Positions 1 through 8,776 of a DNA stretch of 64,000 nt are shown here, piece after piece; positions within the stretch are counted from its first letter, which is position 1, and each line of letters starts with the position of its first letter. The notes under the pieces were generated by a model. The model was given only the letters and a program-made list of their open reading frames with translations. It did no database searches and was not told the DNA's origin. Origin of the DNA: Cupriavidus oxalaticus (GTDB taxonomy: Bacteria; Pseudomonadota; Gammaproteobacteria; Burkholderiales; Burkholderiaceae); NCBI RefSeq assembly GCF_004768545.1, contig NZ_CP038636.1, positions 806,001-870,000 on the forward strand, in the 5' to 3' direction. A program made the position numbers and the translations under genes.

Positions 1-1175
1 TGCTCTTCATAGCGCAGCCCTTCCAGCTCCTTCAGCTCGCTGCGGATGCCCACGTCGCGGAAGTCCGGGCTCGGCCACAGTTCCGGGCGGATGATGCGCT
101 TGCCCGGCTTGCCGGACGGGTCGGGCTGCGTCAGCGCCGCCATGGCGGCCTGCATGGCTGCCCTGACGCGCTCGCGCAGGGCCTGCACCTGCTCCGCCGT
201 GACCAGGCCGCGCGCCTGCATGCGGTGCGCCAGCAGCTCGAGCGGGTCGCGCGCGCGCCACTGCTGTTCTTCTTCCTTGCTGCGATAGCCGAACGCGCTG
301 CCCGGGAACGGGCCGTTCTGGTGGAAGAAGCGATACACGTCCGCCTCGATCACGGCCGGGCCGTGGCCGGCGCGCATATGGGCCAGCGCCTGCTGCATCG
401 CCAGGTGCACGGCCAGCGGGTCCATGCCGTCGACCTTCCAGCTGCGGATGCCAAACCCCAGCCCGCGCGCCGACAGGCGCGGCTCGGCGGTCGATTCCGC
501 CACGGTGGTGGAGACCGCGTAGCCGTTGTTCTCGATGAAGAAGCACAACGGCAGCTTCCATGCGGCGGCCAGGTTCATCGTCTCCAGCACCGAGCCGATA
601 TTGACCGCGCCGTCGCCGAAGTAGGCCACGGCCACCGCGTCGGTGCCGGCATGCTTGTGCGCCCAGGCCGCGCCCGCCGCCAGCGGCACGCCGCCGCCGA
701 CGATGGCGTTGGTGCCTAGCGCGCCGGCCTCGGCCCATTGCAGGTGCATCGAGCCGCCGCGGCCCTTGCAGAAGCCCTGCGCCAGCCCGAGGATCTCCGC
801 CAGCGTGCGCTGCAGCAGCGTCTGCACGGGGGCGGAGAATGGCGCGTCCGGATCCAGCCCCTGCGGCGCCAGGTAGCCGAGGGCCTTGGAAAGGAACTGG
901 TGGTGGCCGCGGTGCGAGCCGTTGACCTGGTCGACACCGGTCAGGCCCACGATAGAGCCCGCCGCGCCGCCCTCCTGCCCGATGCTGGAGTGCGCCGGCC
1001 CGTGGACCAGGCCCTCGGCGGCCAGCTCCAGCACGGCTTCTTCAAAGCCGCGGATCAGGTGCATGTGGGTCAGCATGGTGCCCAGCAGGCCGGGGGCCGC
1101 GTTGGCCCAGTCTTCCTCCGTGGTGCGCAACTCGACCCAGTCGGCGCCGGGTTGCAGGGCGATGCATTCAGACAT
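1..1175 (-). CDS. Thiamine-dependent 2-oxo acid dehydrogenase-type E1, alpha part (3' end outside window)
   Basis: The reading frame starts at the ATG at 1175 and is still open at base 1 after about 391 codons. It has the E1-alpha fold: a GDGAVNIG thiamine-diphosphate motif followed by the FFIENNGYA segment around residues 185-220, and a HRGHH substrate-loop sequence near residue 90. It is already longer than a normal E1-alpha (about 330 residues) and continues into a linker (RSELKELEGLRYEE), which fits a fused alpha-beta E1. Such enzymes decarboxylate a 2-oxo acid or acetoin-like substrate and pass the acyl group to an E2 lipoamide partner; no E2 or E3 gene is visible here. It is the last seen gene of the Liv-type transporter operon, 63 bp after the SDR gene. 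The substrate is unknown. Confidence 0.8.
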   Translation of the reverse strand, partial: MSECIALQPGADWVELRTTEEDWANAAPGLLGTMLTHMHLIRGFEEAVLELAAEGLVHGPAHSSIGQEGGAAGSIVGLTGVDQVNGSHRGHHQFLSKALGYLAPQGLDPDAPFSAPVQTLLQRTLAEILGLAQGFCKGRGGSMHLQWAEAGALGTNAIVGGGVPLAAGAAWAHKHAGTDAVAVAYFGDGAVNIGSVLETMNLAAAWKLPLCFFIENNGYAVSTTVAESTAEPRLSARGLGFGIRSWKVDGMDPLAVHLAMQQALAHMRAGHGPAVIEADVYRFFHQNGPFPGSAFGYRSKEEEQQWRARDPLELLAHRMQARGLVTAEQVQALRERVRAAMQAAMAALTQPDPSGKPGKRIIRPELWPSPDFRDVGIRSELKELEGLRYEE

Positions 1176-1238
1176 GGAATAGTCCTTGGTTCAGGATGTT
1201 CGGATCGTGCGAGTCGTGCGAGTCGGGGCCGCCCGGGC

Positions 1239-2063
1239 TCAGAAGCCGTCGGCCGTCCAGCCGCCATCGGAGACCAGCGCGTGGCCGGTGATGAACGCGG
1301 CCGCGTCCGACGCCAGGAACAGCGCGACCTCGGCCATCTCCTCCGGCGTGCCGAAGCGGCGCAGCGGCGTGCGCGCCATCAGCGCCTCGGCGTCCAGCGC
1401 GCGGCGCTCGATCAGCGTGTCGGTCAGCGCGGTGCGCGTATAGCCCGGACAGACGGCATTGACGCGGATATTGTGCTGCGCCCATTCGGCCGCGAGCGAC
1501 TTGGTCAGCGACACCACGCCGGCCTTAGCCGCGCAGTAGGCCAGCCGGTTGGCGGACGACACCATGCCCCACATCGACGCCGTGCTCAGGATCACGCCGC
1601 CGTTCTGGCGGATCATGCGGCGCGCGGCGGCCTGAGTGCAGTAGAAGACGCCGGAGAGGTCGATATCGATGGTGCGGCGCCACTCGGCCGGCGTCAGTGC
1701 GATCGACGGCTTGTTCATCGAGATGCCTGCGTTGTTGAGCAGGATGTCGATGCGGCCGAAGCGCGCCTCGGCCTCTGCGCACGCGCGCTCGACCGCCTCG
1801 TCGTCGGTGATCGATGCCTGCACGGTCAGCACCTGCACGCCGGGGAAGGCCGCCTCGAGCTCGTTCCGGGTGGCGGCCAGCCCTTCGGCATCCAGGTCCA
1901 GCAGCACCAGCCGCGCGCCGTGGCGCGCGAAGCCGTGGGCCATGGCGCGGCCGATGCCGCTGGCGCCGCCGGTGTTGAGCACCACCTTGCCCTCCAGGCC
2001 CGGGTAGCGGGCCGGGGCAAACGCTTGCGCATCGGGAAATCCGGTAAGGGAAGGAGCGTTCAT
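1239..2063 (-). CDS. SDR-family oxidoreductase
   Basis: A 274-residue classical short-chain dehydrogenase. It has the cofactor motif TGGASGIG at about residues 31-38, NNAG near 107, a catalytic Ser in STASMWG, and the YCAAK active-site Tyr/Lys. The C-terminal SDGGWTADG is typical of the family. The start ATG at 2063 overlaps the stop of the upstream ABC ATPase gene (ATGA), so the two are translationally coupled. It probably uses NAD(P)H to oxidise or reduce a hydroxyl/keto compound brought in by the transporter. The substrate cannot be read from the sequence. Confidence 0.88.
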   Translation of the reverse strand: MNAPSLTGFPDAQAFAPARYPGLEGKVVLNTGGASGIGRAMAHGFARHGARLVLLDLDAEGLAATRNELEAAFPGVQVLTVQASITDDEAVERACAEAEARFGRIDILLNNAGISMNKPSIALTPAEWRRTIDIDLSGVFYCTQAAARRMIRQNGGVILSTASMWGMVSSANRLAYCAAKAGVVSLTKSLAAEWAQHNIRVNAVCPGYTRTALTDTLIERRALDAEALMARTPLRRFGTPEEMAEVALFLASDAAAFITGHALVSDGGWTADGF

Positions 2064-2776
2064 ACCGCGAGCCAGTCCTTGAGTAGTTGGGGGTTGGAGG
2101 TCAGTTGTTCGGGGGTGCCTTCAAACACGATGCGGCCGTGGCCCATCACGCAGACGCGGCTCGACACCTTGAGCGCGATGGCAAGCTTCTGCTCCACCAG
2201 CACCACCGAGACGCCGCGCCGGTGGATGTCGCGGACGGCTTCGCCGACCACGGCGACGATCTTGGGTGCCAGGCCTTCGGTGGGCTCGTCGATCAGCATC
2301 ACCAGCGGGTTGCCCAGCAGCGAGCGGCACATCGTCAGCATCTGCTGCTCGCCGCCGGACAGGCTGCCGGCCTTGGTATTGCGGCGTTCCTTCAGGCGCG
2401 GGAAGTAGTCGAACATCTGCGCCACGGTCCACTGCGGCGCGCCCTCTGGCGCGCGCTGCTCGCCCATGCGCAGGTTCTCGTCGACGGTCAGGTTGGCAAA
2501 CACCTCGCGCTCTTCGGGCACGTAGGCAATGCCGCTGCGGCAGATGGCATACGAGCGTGCGCCAGCCAGGTCGCGGCCGCGCAGGCGGATGTGTCCGGCC
2601 GACGGCGGCACCAGCCCCATGATCGCCTTGAGCGTGGTCGAGCGGCCGGCGCCGTTGCGGCCGAGCAGGCTCACGACCTCGCCCTGGCCGACCTGGAAGT
2701 CCACGCCATGCAGGATGTGGCTTTTGCCGTAGTGCGCGTGCAGCTTTTCCACCGACAGCAGCGGTGCGGGGTTCAT
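2060..2776 (-). CDS. LivF-type ABC transporter ATP-binding protein with altered Walker A
   Basis: A 238-residue ATPase of the branched-chain amino acid type (LivF subfamily), cytoplasmic, paired with the LivG-type protein encoded just upstream. The signature LSGGEQQML, Walker B MLIDEPTEGL and switch LVEQ are all present. The P-loop reads GRNGAGRST: the invariant Walker A lysine is arginine (codon 45, CGC at 2642-2644 read on the minus strand). This change normally cripples ATP binding or hydrolysis, so one site of the heterodimer may be inactive, or the base may be a sequencing error. Its start overlaps the stop of the upstream gene by 4 bp and its stop overlaps the SDR start by 4 bp. Confidence 0.92.
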   Translation of the reverse strand: MNPAPLLSVEKLHAHYGKSHILHGVDFQVGQGEVVSLLGRNGAGRSTTLKAIMGLVPPSAGHIRLRGRDLAGARSYAICRSGIAYVPEEREVFANLTVDENLRMGEQRAPEGAPQWTVAQMFDYFPRLKERRNTKAGSLSGGEQQMLTMCRSLLGNPLVMLIDEPTEGLAPKIVAVVGEAVRDIHRRGVSVVLVEQKLAIALKVSSRVCVMGHGRIVFEGTPEQLTSNPQLLKDWLAV

Positions 2777-3531
2777 ACGCTGACCTCCTCGCCCAGGTAG
2801 GCTTCCTTCACGCGGGCGTTGTTGCGGATTTCGTCGGGCGTGCCGGTGGCGACGATCTCGCCGTAGACCAGCACGCTGATGCGGTCGCTGAGCGAGAACA
2901 CCACGTCCATGTCGTGTTCCACGATCATCAGCGTGCGGCCCCGCGTGACCTCGCGGATCAGCCCCGCGGTGTAGCTGGTTTCCTCGTGCGACATGCCGGC
3001 CATGGGCTCGTCGAGCATGATCACCTGCGGATCGGACGCCAGCGTCATGGCGATCTCCAGCGAGCGCTGCTCCGAGTACGACAGCTCCCCGGCAATCACC
3101 TGCGCGCGGCGCGCGAGCCGCAACTGCTCCAGCAGGTGCGCGGCCTCCTCATTGACCGCGCGCGCCTTGTGGGCAAACTTCCACAGCGTGTACTGGAGGC
3201 CATGCCGGCGCATCAGCGCCAGGCGCAGGTTCTCGAACACGGTCAGGCCGGCGAAGATATTGGTGATCTGGAACGAACGGGCCAGGCCACGGCGGTTGAT
3301 GTCCTGCGGCGAGAGGCCATGGATCGGTTTGCCGCCGAGCAGGATCTCGCCGCGCGTGAGCGGCAGGCGCCCGGAGATCAGGTGGAACAGCGTGGACTTG
3401 CCGGCGCCGTTGGGGCCGATCAGCGCATGGCGCTCGCCCGGCACGATATCCAGGTCGACACCGCGGATGATGTCGACGTCGCCGAACGACTTGCGCAGCC
3501 CGCGCAGCGACAGGATGGGGGATGCGGTCAT
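2773..3531 (-). CDS. LivG-type ABC transporter ATP-binding protein
   Basis: A 252-residue ATPase of the LivG subfamily with an intact P-loop (GPNGAGKST, Lys near 45), signature LSYSEQRSLE, Walker B VIMLDEPMAGM and the conserved IVEHDMDVVF switch segment. The signature departs from LSGGQ, as is common in LivG proteins. It couples ATP hydrolysis to import by the LivH/LivM-type permeases. Its start overlaps the end of the LivM-type gene (ATGA) and its stop overlaps the start of the LivF-type gene. Confidence 0.93.
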   Translation of the reverse strand: MTASPILSLRGLRKSFGDVDIIRGVDLDIVPGERHALIGPNGAGKSTLFHLISGRLPLTRGEILLGGKPIHGLSPQDINRRGLARSFQITNIFAGLTVFENLRLALMRRHGLQYTLWKFAHKARAVNEEAAHLLEQLRLARRAQVIAGELSYSEQRSLEIAMTLASDPQVIMLDEPMAGMSHEETSYTAGLIREVTRGRTLMIVEHDMDVVFSLSDRISVLVYGEIVATGTPDEIRNNARVKEAYLGEEVSV

Positions 3532-4817
3532 GCGGGGTTCCTCCCGGCCTCGATGGCATCGCCGGCGGCGATGTCCGTGGTGTCAGCGTCCTCGCGCAGC
3601 CGCTGCCAGCGCTGGCTGGCACGGTGCGCCAGCAGTGCGCCCGCGCCGACCAGCACGGCGGGCGGCAGCCACGTCAGCGGCGACAGCGGCGCCCATTCGC
3701 GGCCGAACAGCGGGATCGGCGGCCAGCCCGCGCCACCATTGAGCGCGGCCAGCGCGCGATAGTCCTGCGAGAAGAAGCGCTGCAGCAGTTCGACGCCGAA
3801 CACGGTGCCGCCCGCCAGCAGCAGCGTGGCGGCGACGAACGCGACGGCGATCGGCAGCAGGCGGCGCGCGCCATAAATCTTGCTGCCCGCAACCCACCAG
3901 GTCAGCAGGCCCGAGATGCCGGCCGGCATGAACAGCATCACCAGCACGAACACGATGCCCTGGTACAGCAGCCACGAGCGCGTCAGGTCGGACACCGCAT
4001 AGCCGAAGAAGGTCATCAGCGCCGCGCCGAGCGCCGGCCCCAGGAAGACCTTGACGCCGCCGATATAGCTGTTGAGCACCACCGCCGCGGAGACGCCGGC
4101 GTCGAACACGACGTAGTTGGCGGCCTCCATGTTGATGGCCTGCAGGCCGCCGGCAATGCCCGAGAACATCGTGGAAATGGCGAACACCAGCACGCCGAGC
4201 CGATGGATGTCGTAGCCGAGGAAGCGCAGCCGGTTGGCGTTCTCGCGCAGGCCCAGCGTCAGGCGGCCGACCGGCGTCAGCGTGTACAGGTAGAGCAGCG
4301 CCAGCGACAGCAGCACCCAGGCCAGCGTCAGGTAGTAGACCTGGTTGCTGTCGCCGAAGGTCAGGCCCCAGGCCGGCATGCGCATGGTGGAGATGCCGGC
4401 TTCGCCGCCGAACCAGCTCTTGATATGCGGCGCCAGCGCATGCAGCAGCTCGGCCAGTGCCAGCGTGATCATGGCGAAGTAGACGCCGGTGCGCTTGGTG
4501 GCAAACCACCCGGCGACCAGGCCGATGGCAAGCCCGGCCGCGCCGCCTGCCAGCGGCAGCAGCGGCGTGGGCAGCAGGCCGTTGCCGCCCACGACGTTCA
4601 TGGCGTGGACCGTGGCAAATGCACCCACGCCAAAGTACGCGGCATGGCCGAACGAGAGCATGCCGCCCTGTCCGCTGAGCAGATTGAAGGCCATCGCGAA
4701 CAGCACCGCGATCAGCATCTGGATGGTGGCGTTGACCAGCGACGGCGACAGCACCGCGGGGGCGGCGACCAGCGCGGCAATGGCGAGCGCCAGCAGGATC
4801 GTGCGGGAATGACGCAT
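3528..4817 (-). CDS. LivM-type ABC permease with C-terminal extension
   Basis: I place the start at 4817 (MRHSRTILLAL), 2 bp after the stop of the LivH-type gene, giving 429 residues; an upstream in-frame ATG would overlap that gene. The core has the 8-10 hydrophobic segments and GQGGMLSFGHAAYFGVGAF loop typical of LivM inner-membrane permeases. After the usual end near residue 310 it carries about 100 further residues with two more hydrophobic stretches and a polar tail. Similar long LivM proteins are known, so this need not be a fusion. It forms the import channel with the LivH-type protein. Confidence 0.9.
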   Translation of the reverse strand: MRHSRTILLALAIAALVAAPAVLSPSLVNATIQMLIAVLFAMAFNLLSGQGGMLSFGHAAYFGVGAFATVHAMNVVGGNGLLPTPLLPLAGGAAGLAIGLVAGWFATKRTGVYFAMITLALAELLHALAPHIKSWFGGEAGISTMRMPAWGLTFGDSNQVYYLTLAWVLLSLALLYLYTLTPVGRLTLGLRENANRLRFLGYDIHRLGVLVFAISTMFSGIAGGLQAINMEAANYVVFDAGVSAAVVLNSYIGGVKVFLGPALGAALMTFFGYAVSDLTRSWLLYQGIVFVLVMLFMPAGISGLLTWWVAGSKIYGARRLLPIAVAFVAATLLLAGGTVFGVELLQRFFSQDYRALAALNGGAGWPPIPLFGREWAPLSPLTWLPPAVLVGAGALLAHRASQRWQRLREDADTTDIAAGDAIEAGRNPA

Positions 4818-4819
4818 GC

Positions 4820-5761
4820 TTACTCCTTTTCGCCCATCAGGCCGGACGGGCGGCACAACAGGATCAGCAACATCAGCGCGAAGGGGATCGTTGCCGACAG
4901 GCTGGACAGCTTGAGGGTCAGCAGCCCGCCTGCATCCCTGGCCCAGTCGCCCGCGCCCACCAGCGCCAGCAGGTCGGCCAGGCTGCGGTCGACGCCGACC
5001 GACAGCGCCGTCATCAGGCCGATCAGCAGCGAAGCCACCATGGCGCCCTCCAGGGAGCCGAGGCCGCCCACCACGACCACGACGAAAACCAGCACGCCCA
5101 GTTCCAGCGCCATGTTGGGGTTGGTGGTATAGAAGGCGCCCGCCACCGCCCCGGCCAGGCCGGCCAGCGCCGCGCCGATGCCGAACACGCCCATGAACAC
5201 CAGCGGCACGTTGTGGCCCAGCGCCTCGGCCATGCGCGGCTTATAGATGGCCGAGCGCACCACGATGCCGACGCGGGTGCGGGTCAGCAGCAGGTAGATG
5301 ACCACGAACATCGCGACGGCCACGATGCCCATGAAGACGCGGTAGAACGGGTAGGTTGACGCGCCCACGTGGAACGCGGCGAAATCCAGCGACGCGGGCA
5401 CCCGGTAGTCGACCGGGAAGTTGCCGAAGAACAGCTTGACCAGTTCGGCGATGATGAACGACAGGCCGAACGTGAGCAGCAGCTCGTGGGCATGGCCGTG
5501 GTGATGGACACGGCGCAGGAAAAAACGCTCCACGGCCACGCCGACCAGTCCCACCAGCAGCGGCGACACCACGATGGCGAGCCAGAAGCCGATCACGCCC
5601 TGCAGCGAAAAGGCAAGGTAGGCACCCAGCATGTAGAACGATGCATGGGCAAAGTTGAGCACGCCCATCATGCCGAAGATGAGCGTCAGGCCGGCGGAGA
5701 CCATGAACAGCAGCAGCCCGTAGATGGCGCCGTTGAGCAGCGAGACGATGAAGTATTCCAT
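4820..5761 (-). CDS. LivH-type ABC permease
   Basis: A 313-residue polytopic inner-membrane protein with the N-terminal NGAIYGLLLFMVSAGLTLIF-type segment, GVLNFAHASFYMLGAY loop and GGLGSLEGAMVASLLIGL motif of LivH permeases. It lies first among the membrane genes, 101 bp after the binding-protein gene, and is followed immediately by the LivM-type gene. Substrates of this family include branched-chain amino acids, amides, urea and aromatic acids, so the cargo is not set by the sequence. Confidence 0.92.
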   Translation of the reverse strand: MEYFIVSLLNGAIYGLLLFMVSAGLTLIFGMMGVLNFAHASFYMLGAYLAFSLQGVIGFWLAIVVSPLLVGLVGVAVERFFLRRVHHHGHAHELLLTFGLSFIIAELVKLFFGNFPVDYRVPASLDFAAFHVGASTYPFYRVFMGIVAVAMFVVIYLLLTRTRVGIVVRSAIYKPRMAEALGHNVPLVFMGVFGIGAALAGLAGAVAGAFYTTNPNMALELGVLVFVVVVVGGLGSLEGAMVASLLIGLMTALSVGVDRSLADLLALVGAGDWARDAGGLLTLKLSSLSATIPFALMLLILLCRPSGLMGEKE

Positions 5762-5862
5762 GTGCGCTTCCTGGGGACGAACCGGGCCGCCGCGCGCCGG
5801 GACCAGCCCGTGCGCGCGTGGCGGGTGCGGCCCGGACGGGCCGCGGACGCGGGGGAAGAGGC

Positions 5863-7110
5863 CTAGGCCGGGCGCTGCATCTTGCAGCTGGCCTGCGGCG
5901 GCGTGGCGGCTTCCGCGGCGGGGAAAGCCTTCACCGGCTTGAAGCCCATGTCGGTGCCGTCCACCTTGAACCTGGCATCCTTGCTGACCACCGACACCAC
6001 CATCGGCAGCAGCACCTGGTGGTCGTCGGCACGCATGCTCAGCTCACCCAGCGGCCCCTTGAGCGTGGCCTTCTCCAGCGACTTGGCCAGCGCGGTGACG
6101 TTGAGCTTGCCGCTCTCGGGCTTGACCGTCTTCAGGGCCTGGCCCAGCATCTCGATGCCGAACACCGCCTGCGACTCGACATAGGCGGGCAGATGCCCGG
6201 CCTTGGCTTTGAAGTCGTTGGCGAACTTCTCGCCCTCGGCGCCGCCCGCTTCCGCGTTGAACGGATGGGCGACATAGTGGCCGAGCGCCACCTCGCCGGC
6301 GTTGCCGAGATTGCCCGGCTGGTCCAGAAACACCGTGGCGAAGCGGGTCTTGAGGCCCGCCGCCTTGGTGGACTTCATCAGCAGCAGCAAGTCGTTCGAC
6401 CAGTTGCCGGTCATCGCGGTATCGGCCTTGGTCGCGGCGATCTTGGCCACGTAAGGCGAGAAGTCCTGCACCTTGTTGACGTCGTGCAGCGTCTTCTCCA
6501 CCACCTGGTAGCCGCCCGCGGCCGCGTCCTTGGCGATCGCCCTCTCCATGTCCATGCCCCAGGAATAGTTCTGGTTGATGGAGTACACGCGCGTGCCGAG
6601 CGCATTAAGCGGCTTCATCGCGCCGACCAGCGCCTTGACGCGGATCTCGGCGTTGGTGGCGAACTTGAAATGGTAGAAGTGGCACTTCTCGCCGGTCAGC
6701 TCGAGCGCTTCGCCGCCAACGTTGAGGAACAGGATCTCCTTGCCCGGATTGCGCAGGTTGTACTTGCGCACGTCCTCGGTCAGCTGGCCCGATACCGCCG
6801 ACGATGCGCCCTGGACCACGATCTGCACGCCATCGGCAATGGCGGCCTTGAGCTTGTCGGCGGCGCCGGCGGGACCACCCTGGTTGTCGTACTCCACCAG
6901 CTGCAGCGGTTCGCCGTTCCAGCCCCCGGCGGCATTGATCTTGTCGATCGCGTAGCGCGCAGCGGCACGGAACATCAGGCCGGTAGAGGCTTGCGGGCCG
7001 GACAGCGTCTCGACGATGGCAATCTTGACCGGAGCCGCGTTTGCGGCGCCCCCCAGCAGCGAAAGGGCCGCGCAAGCGACAAGACGACTGGGAATACGGC
7101 TACCGCTCAT
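5863..7110 (-). CDS. Periplasmic substrate-binding protein of Liv-type ABC transporter
   Basis: A 415-residue type I periplasmic binding protein. The N-terminus is a clear Sec signal peptide (basic start, hydrophobic core, cleavage near GGAANA-AP around residue 26), followed by VKIAIVETLSGPQ, the usual first strand of the fold. Being first in the operon and separated from the permease by 101 bp fits higher expression of the binding protein. Two FadR-like operators lie upstream. Together with the SDR and E1 genes it suggests uptake and oxidation of a small carbonyl, hydroxy or amino acid, but the ligand is unknown. Confidence 0.92.
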   Translation of the reverse strand: MSGSRIPSRLVACAALSLLGGAANAAPVKIAIVETLSGPQASTGLMFRAAARYAIDKINAAGGWNGEPLQLVEYDNQGGPAGAADKLKAAIADGVQIVVQGASSAVSGQLTEDVRKYNLRNPGKEILFLNVGGEALELTGEKCHFYHFKFATNAEIRVKALVGAMKPLNALGTRVYSINQNYSWGMDMERAIAKDAAAGGYQVVEKTLHDVNKVQDFSPYVAKIAATKADTAMTGNWSNDLLLLMKSTKAAGLKTRFATVFLDQPGNLGNAGEVALGHYVAHPFNAEAGGAEGEKFANDFKAKAGHLPAYVESQAVFGIEMLGQALKTVKPESGKLNVTALAKSLEKATLKGPLGELSMRADDHQVLLPMVVSVVSKDARFKVDGTDMGFKPVKAFPAAEAATPPQASCKMQRPA

Positions 7111-7160
7111 GGTTGTCTCCTATTGTGATGTTCTGGCGGAAGTGGCCTGACAACAATCAA

Positions 7161-7178
7161 AAGTGGTCAGACCAGTGG
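7161..7178. promoter_or_regulatory. FadR-like operator 1
   Basis: AAGTGGTCAGACCAGTGG closely matches the FadR consensus AACTGGTCnGACCAGTT and contains a perfect TGGTC-n-GACCA palindrome at 7164-7174. It lies about 50 bp upstream of the binding-protein start, where bound repressor would block the transporter operon. The adjacent FadR-family gene is the obvious candidate regulator. Confidence 0.7.
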
Positions 7179-7282
7179 AATATAAGAAGTCCGGCAAACA
7201 CAGTCAATGCCGTATTGGCGGATCTAGGGTTTCCACGGGGAAAGCAATTTCCCGGAATGTAGCGCGCGGGGCATGCTACATT

Positions 7283-7302
7283 AACCTGTAAGACCAGTTA
7301 CA
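7283..7302. promoter_or_regulatory. FadR-like operator 2
   Basis: Read on the minus strand this is AACTGGTCTTACAGGTT, one conserved and one degenerate half-site of the FadR consensus. It lies 48 bp upstream of the regulator start codon, so it may serve autoregulation. It shares the GACCAGT half-site with operator 1. Confidence 0.55.
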
Positions 7303-7349
7303 CACCGATCCATGCAAGGAACCGAGCGCCCGGCCGAGGGAGAAGAATC

Positions 7350-8111
7350 ATGACGTCGAGAGGATCTGCCCAAGTGCTGAAGACACCCAAACGCGCGGAA
7401 GGGACATCGTTCTACCCCGAGCCCAAGCACCTGCCCGACGAGATTGCGTCGCGGCTCACGCAAGCCATCCAGGCCGGCGAGTTCGCAATCGGCGACCGGC
7501 TGCCCAGCGAGCGCGATCTTTGCGAACAGTTCTCGTGCAGCCGCGCGGTGGTCCGCGAAGCCCTCTCGCAACTCAAGAGAGAGGGACTGGTCTCGTCACG
7601 GGCCGGCAGCGGCGTGTTTGTCACCGAGCGCAGCCAGAAGCAGGCATTTCGGATGCAGGACGTCACCATTGACGAGAAGGACTCGCTGGCCATGGTGATG
7701 GAACTGCTGGTGACGATCGAAGTGGCAGCAACCCGGTTCGCCGCCATGCGCCGCTCGCCGGAAGACCTCAAGCGCATCAAGCGCGCACTGATCGGAATGG
7801 AATACGAGATCGCCAACGACCGGCTGGGCGATGAGGAGGACTTTGCTTTCCACCAGGCGATCGTGGACGCCACGCACAACCCGCATTTCCGGGCGCTGTC
7901 GGAGCACCTGGAGCATGGGGCAAGGCGCGTCATCCGGCAGGCACGCAGCAACACCAAGGCGCAGCATGCAGACCTGATCGAGGCCGTGCAGCAAGAGCAC
8001 AAGGCCATCTATGACGCCATCGCCGCCGGCGATCCGGCGCGCGCTGCGGCAGCCGCGGAAATCCACCTGCGCAACGCCGCGGAACGGCTGAATATGTATC
8101 TGAAGGGTTGA
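7350..8111 (+). CDS. FadR/GntR-family transcriptional regulator
   Basis: A 253-residue regulator. The N-terminal winged helix (LPSERDLCEQFSCSRAVVREAL, about residues 50-72, then the GSGVFVTE wing) is followed by an all-helical FCD ligand domain (about 105-250) with the usual metal-site His/Asp residues. FCD regulators usually bind small organic acids and repress neighbouring catabolic operons. It is transcribed away from the Liv/SDR/E1 operon, and two FadR-like palindromes lie between them. The GAAGAA ribosome site precedes ATG 7350. The inducer is unknown. Confidence 0.92.
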   Translation: MTSRGSAQVLKTPKRAEGTSFYPEPKHLPDEIASRLTQAIQAGEFAIGDRLPSERDLCEQFSCSRAVVREALSQLKREGLVSSRAGSGVFVTERSQKQAFRMQDVTIDEKDSLAMVMELLVTIEVAATRFAAMRRSPEDLKRIKRALIGMEYEIANDRLGDEEDFAFHQAIVDATHNPHFRALSEHLEHGARRVIRQARSNTKAQHADLIEAVQQEHKAIYDAIAAGDPARAAAAAEIHLRNAAERLNMYLKG

Positions 8112-8447
8112 AGATTGCCAGCTGTGGGCGGCTCGCCGGCACTTCTATATACGGCGCGGGTTCCAGGCAGATTCCGAAGTGACAGAATTTGCGGGTCTCC
8201 GCACATTGTGTGACGGCCGAGTCAAGGCCTTTATTTCCGGCCGGTTTGGTCTACGTTGATCGTTTGAGGCAAGTTCTCGGTGGGATCGATCGTATTCTCG
8301 CCCGTGTGGGTAAGCTTCGTCTCCAGCGACGTGCAAGGGGAGACCATTACTGTCGAAGCCTGCAGTACAGTTCGCAGGGCACCGTGTCCGTGAGCCTTGA
8401 CGTTGCCGGCGCCCGTCAAGTTATTTCACTAAGATGAAATTATTTAA
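8112..8447. other. Non-coding or eroded stretch
   Basis: I see no convincing gene in these 336 bases. A minus-strand frame with a TTG start (8231-8419, 62 codons) has fairly normal codon use but no ribosome site and no recognisable family. Base composition becomes AT-richer towards 8430-8450, just before the toxin fragment, consistent with an insertion or deletion junction. Confidence 0.5.
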
Positions 8448-8756
8448 GTTCTGCGGCCAGTGAGGACGACCCACCCTATGGTCCTGTTGGAATTGGCTTG
8501 CGGGACACCCCCAGCCCCACGCGCCCGGACACTCGGCGACATCGGACTGCTGCAGCCCGCCAAGCAGGCGAGCCTGGCAGAGGTAATGGCGTTTATCGAA
8601 CTCGAGAAATTGTATGGACTGGGTTGCGGCCTGGTGGACGTCTCATTGCTGGCTTCCACTCTGATCACACCCGGTGCGCAGCTATGGACGCTGGACAAGC
8701 GTCTCGACGATTTGTCAGTGCGTTTTGGTGTGGCGCATCGGCCCAAGCTTCATTAG
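8448..8756 (+). pseudogene. Truncated VapC-type PIN-domain toxin
   Basis: Codons from 8448 match the middle and C-terminus of VapC-like PIN ribonucleases: HPMVLLELACG, the FIELEKLYGLGCGLVDVSLLAS block and LWTLDKRLDDL, ending at TAG 8756. The first 35 or so residues, with the first catalytic Asp (MILVDTSVW in relatives), are missing, and an in-frame stop sits at 8445. The acidic residues of the remaining part (Glu in LLEL, Asp in LVDV and TLDK) are kept. No antitoxin gene is visible upstream. It is probably a dead remnant, although a GTG start at 8460 keeps it formally open. Confidence 0.72.
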
Positions 8757-8776
8757 GTCGCGTGAAGCCAGCACGG

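Noticed and set aside
8231..8419. 62-codon minus-strand ORF with normal-looking codons
   Set aside because: TTG start without ribosome site, no family, and it lies in an eroded region.
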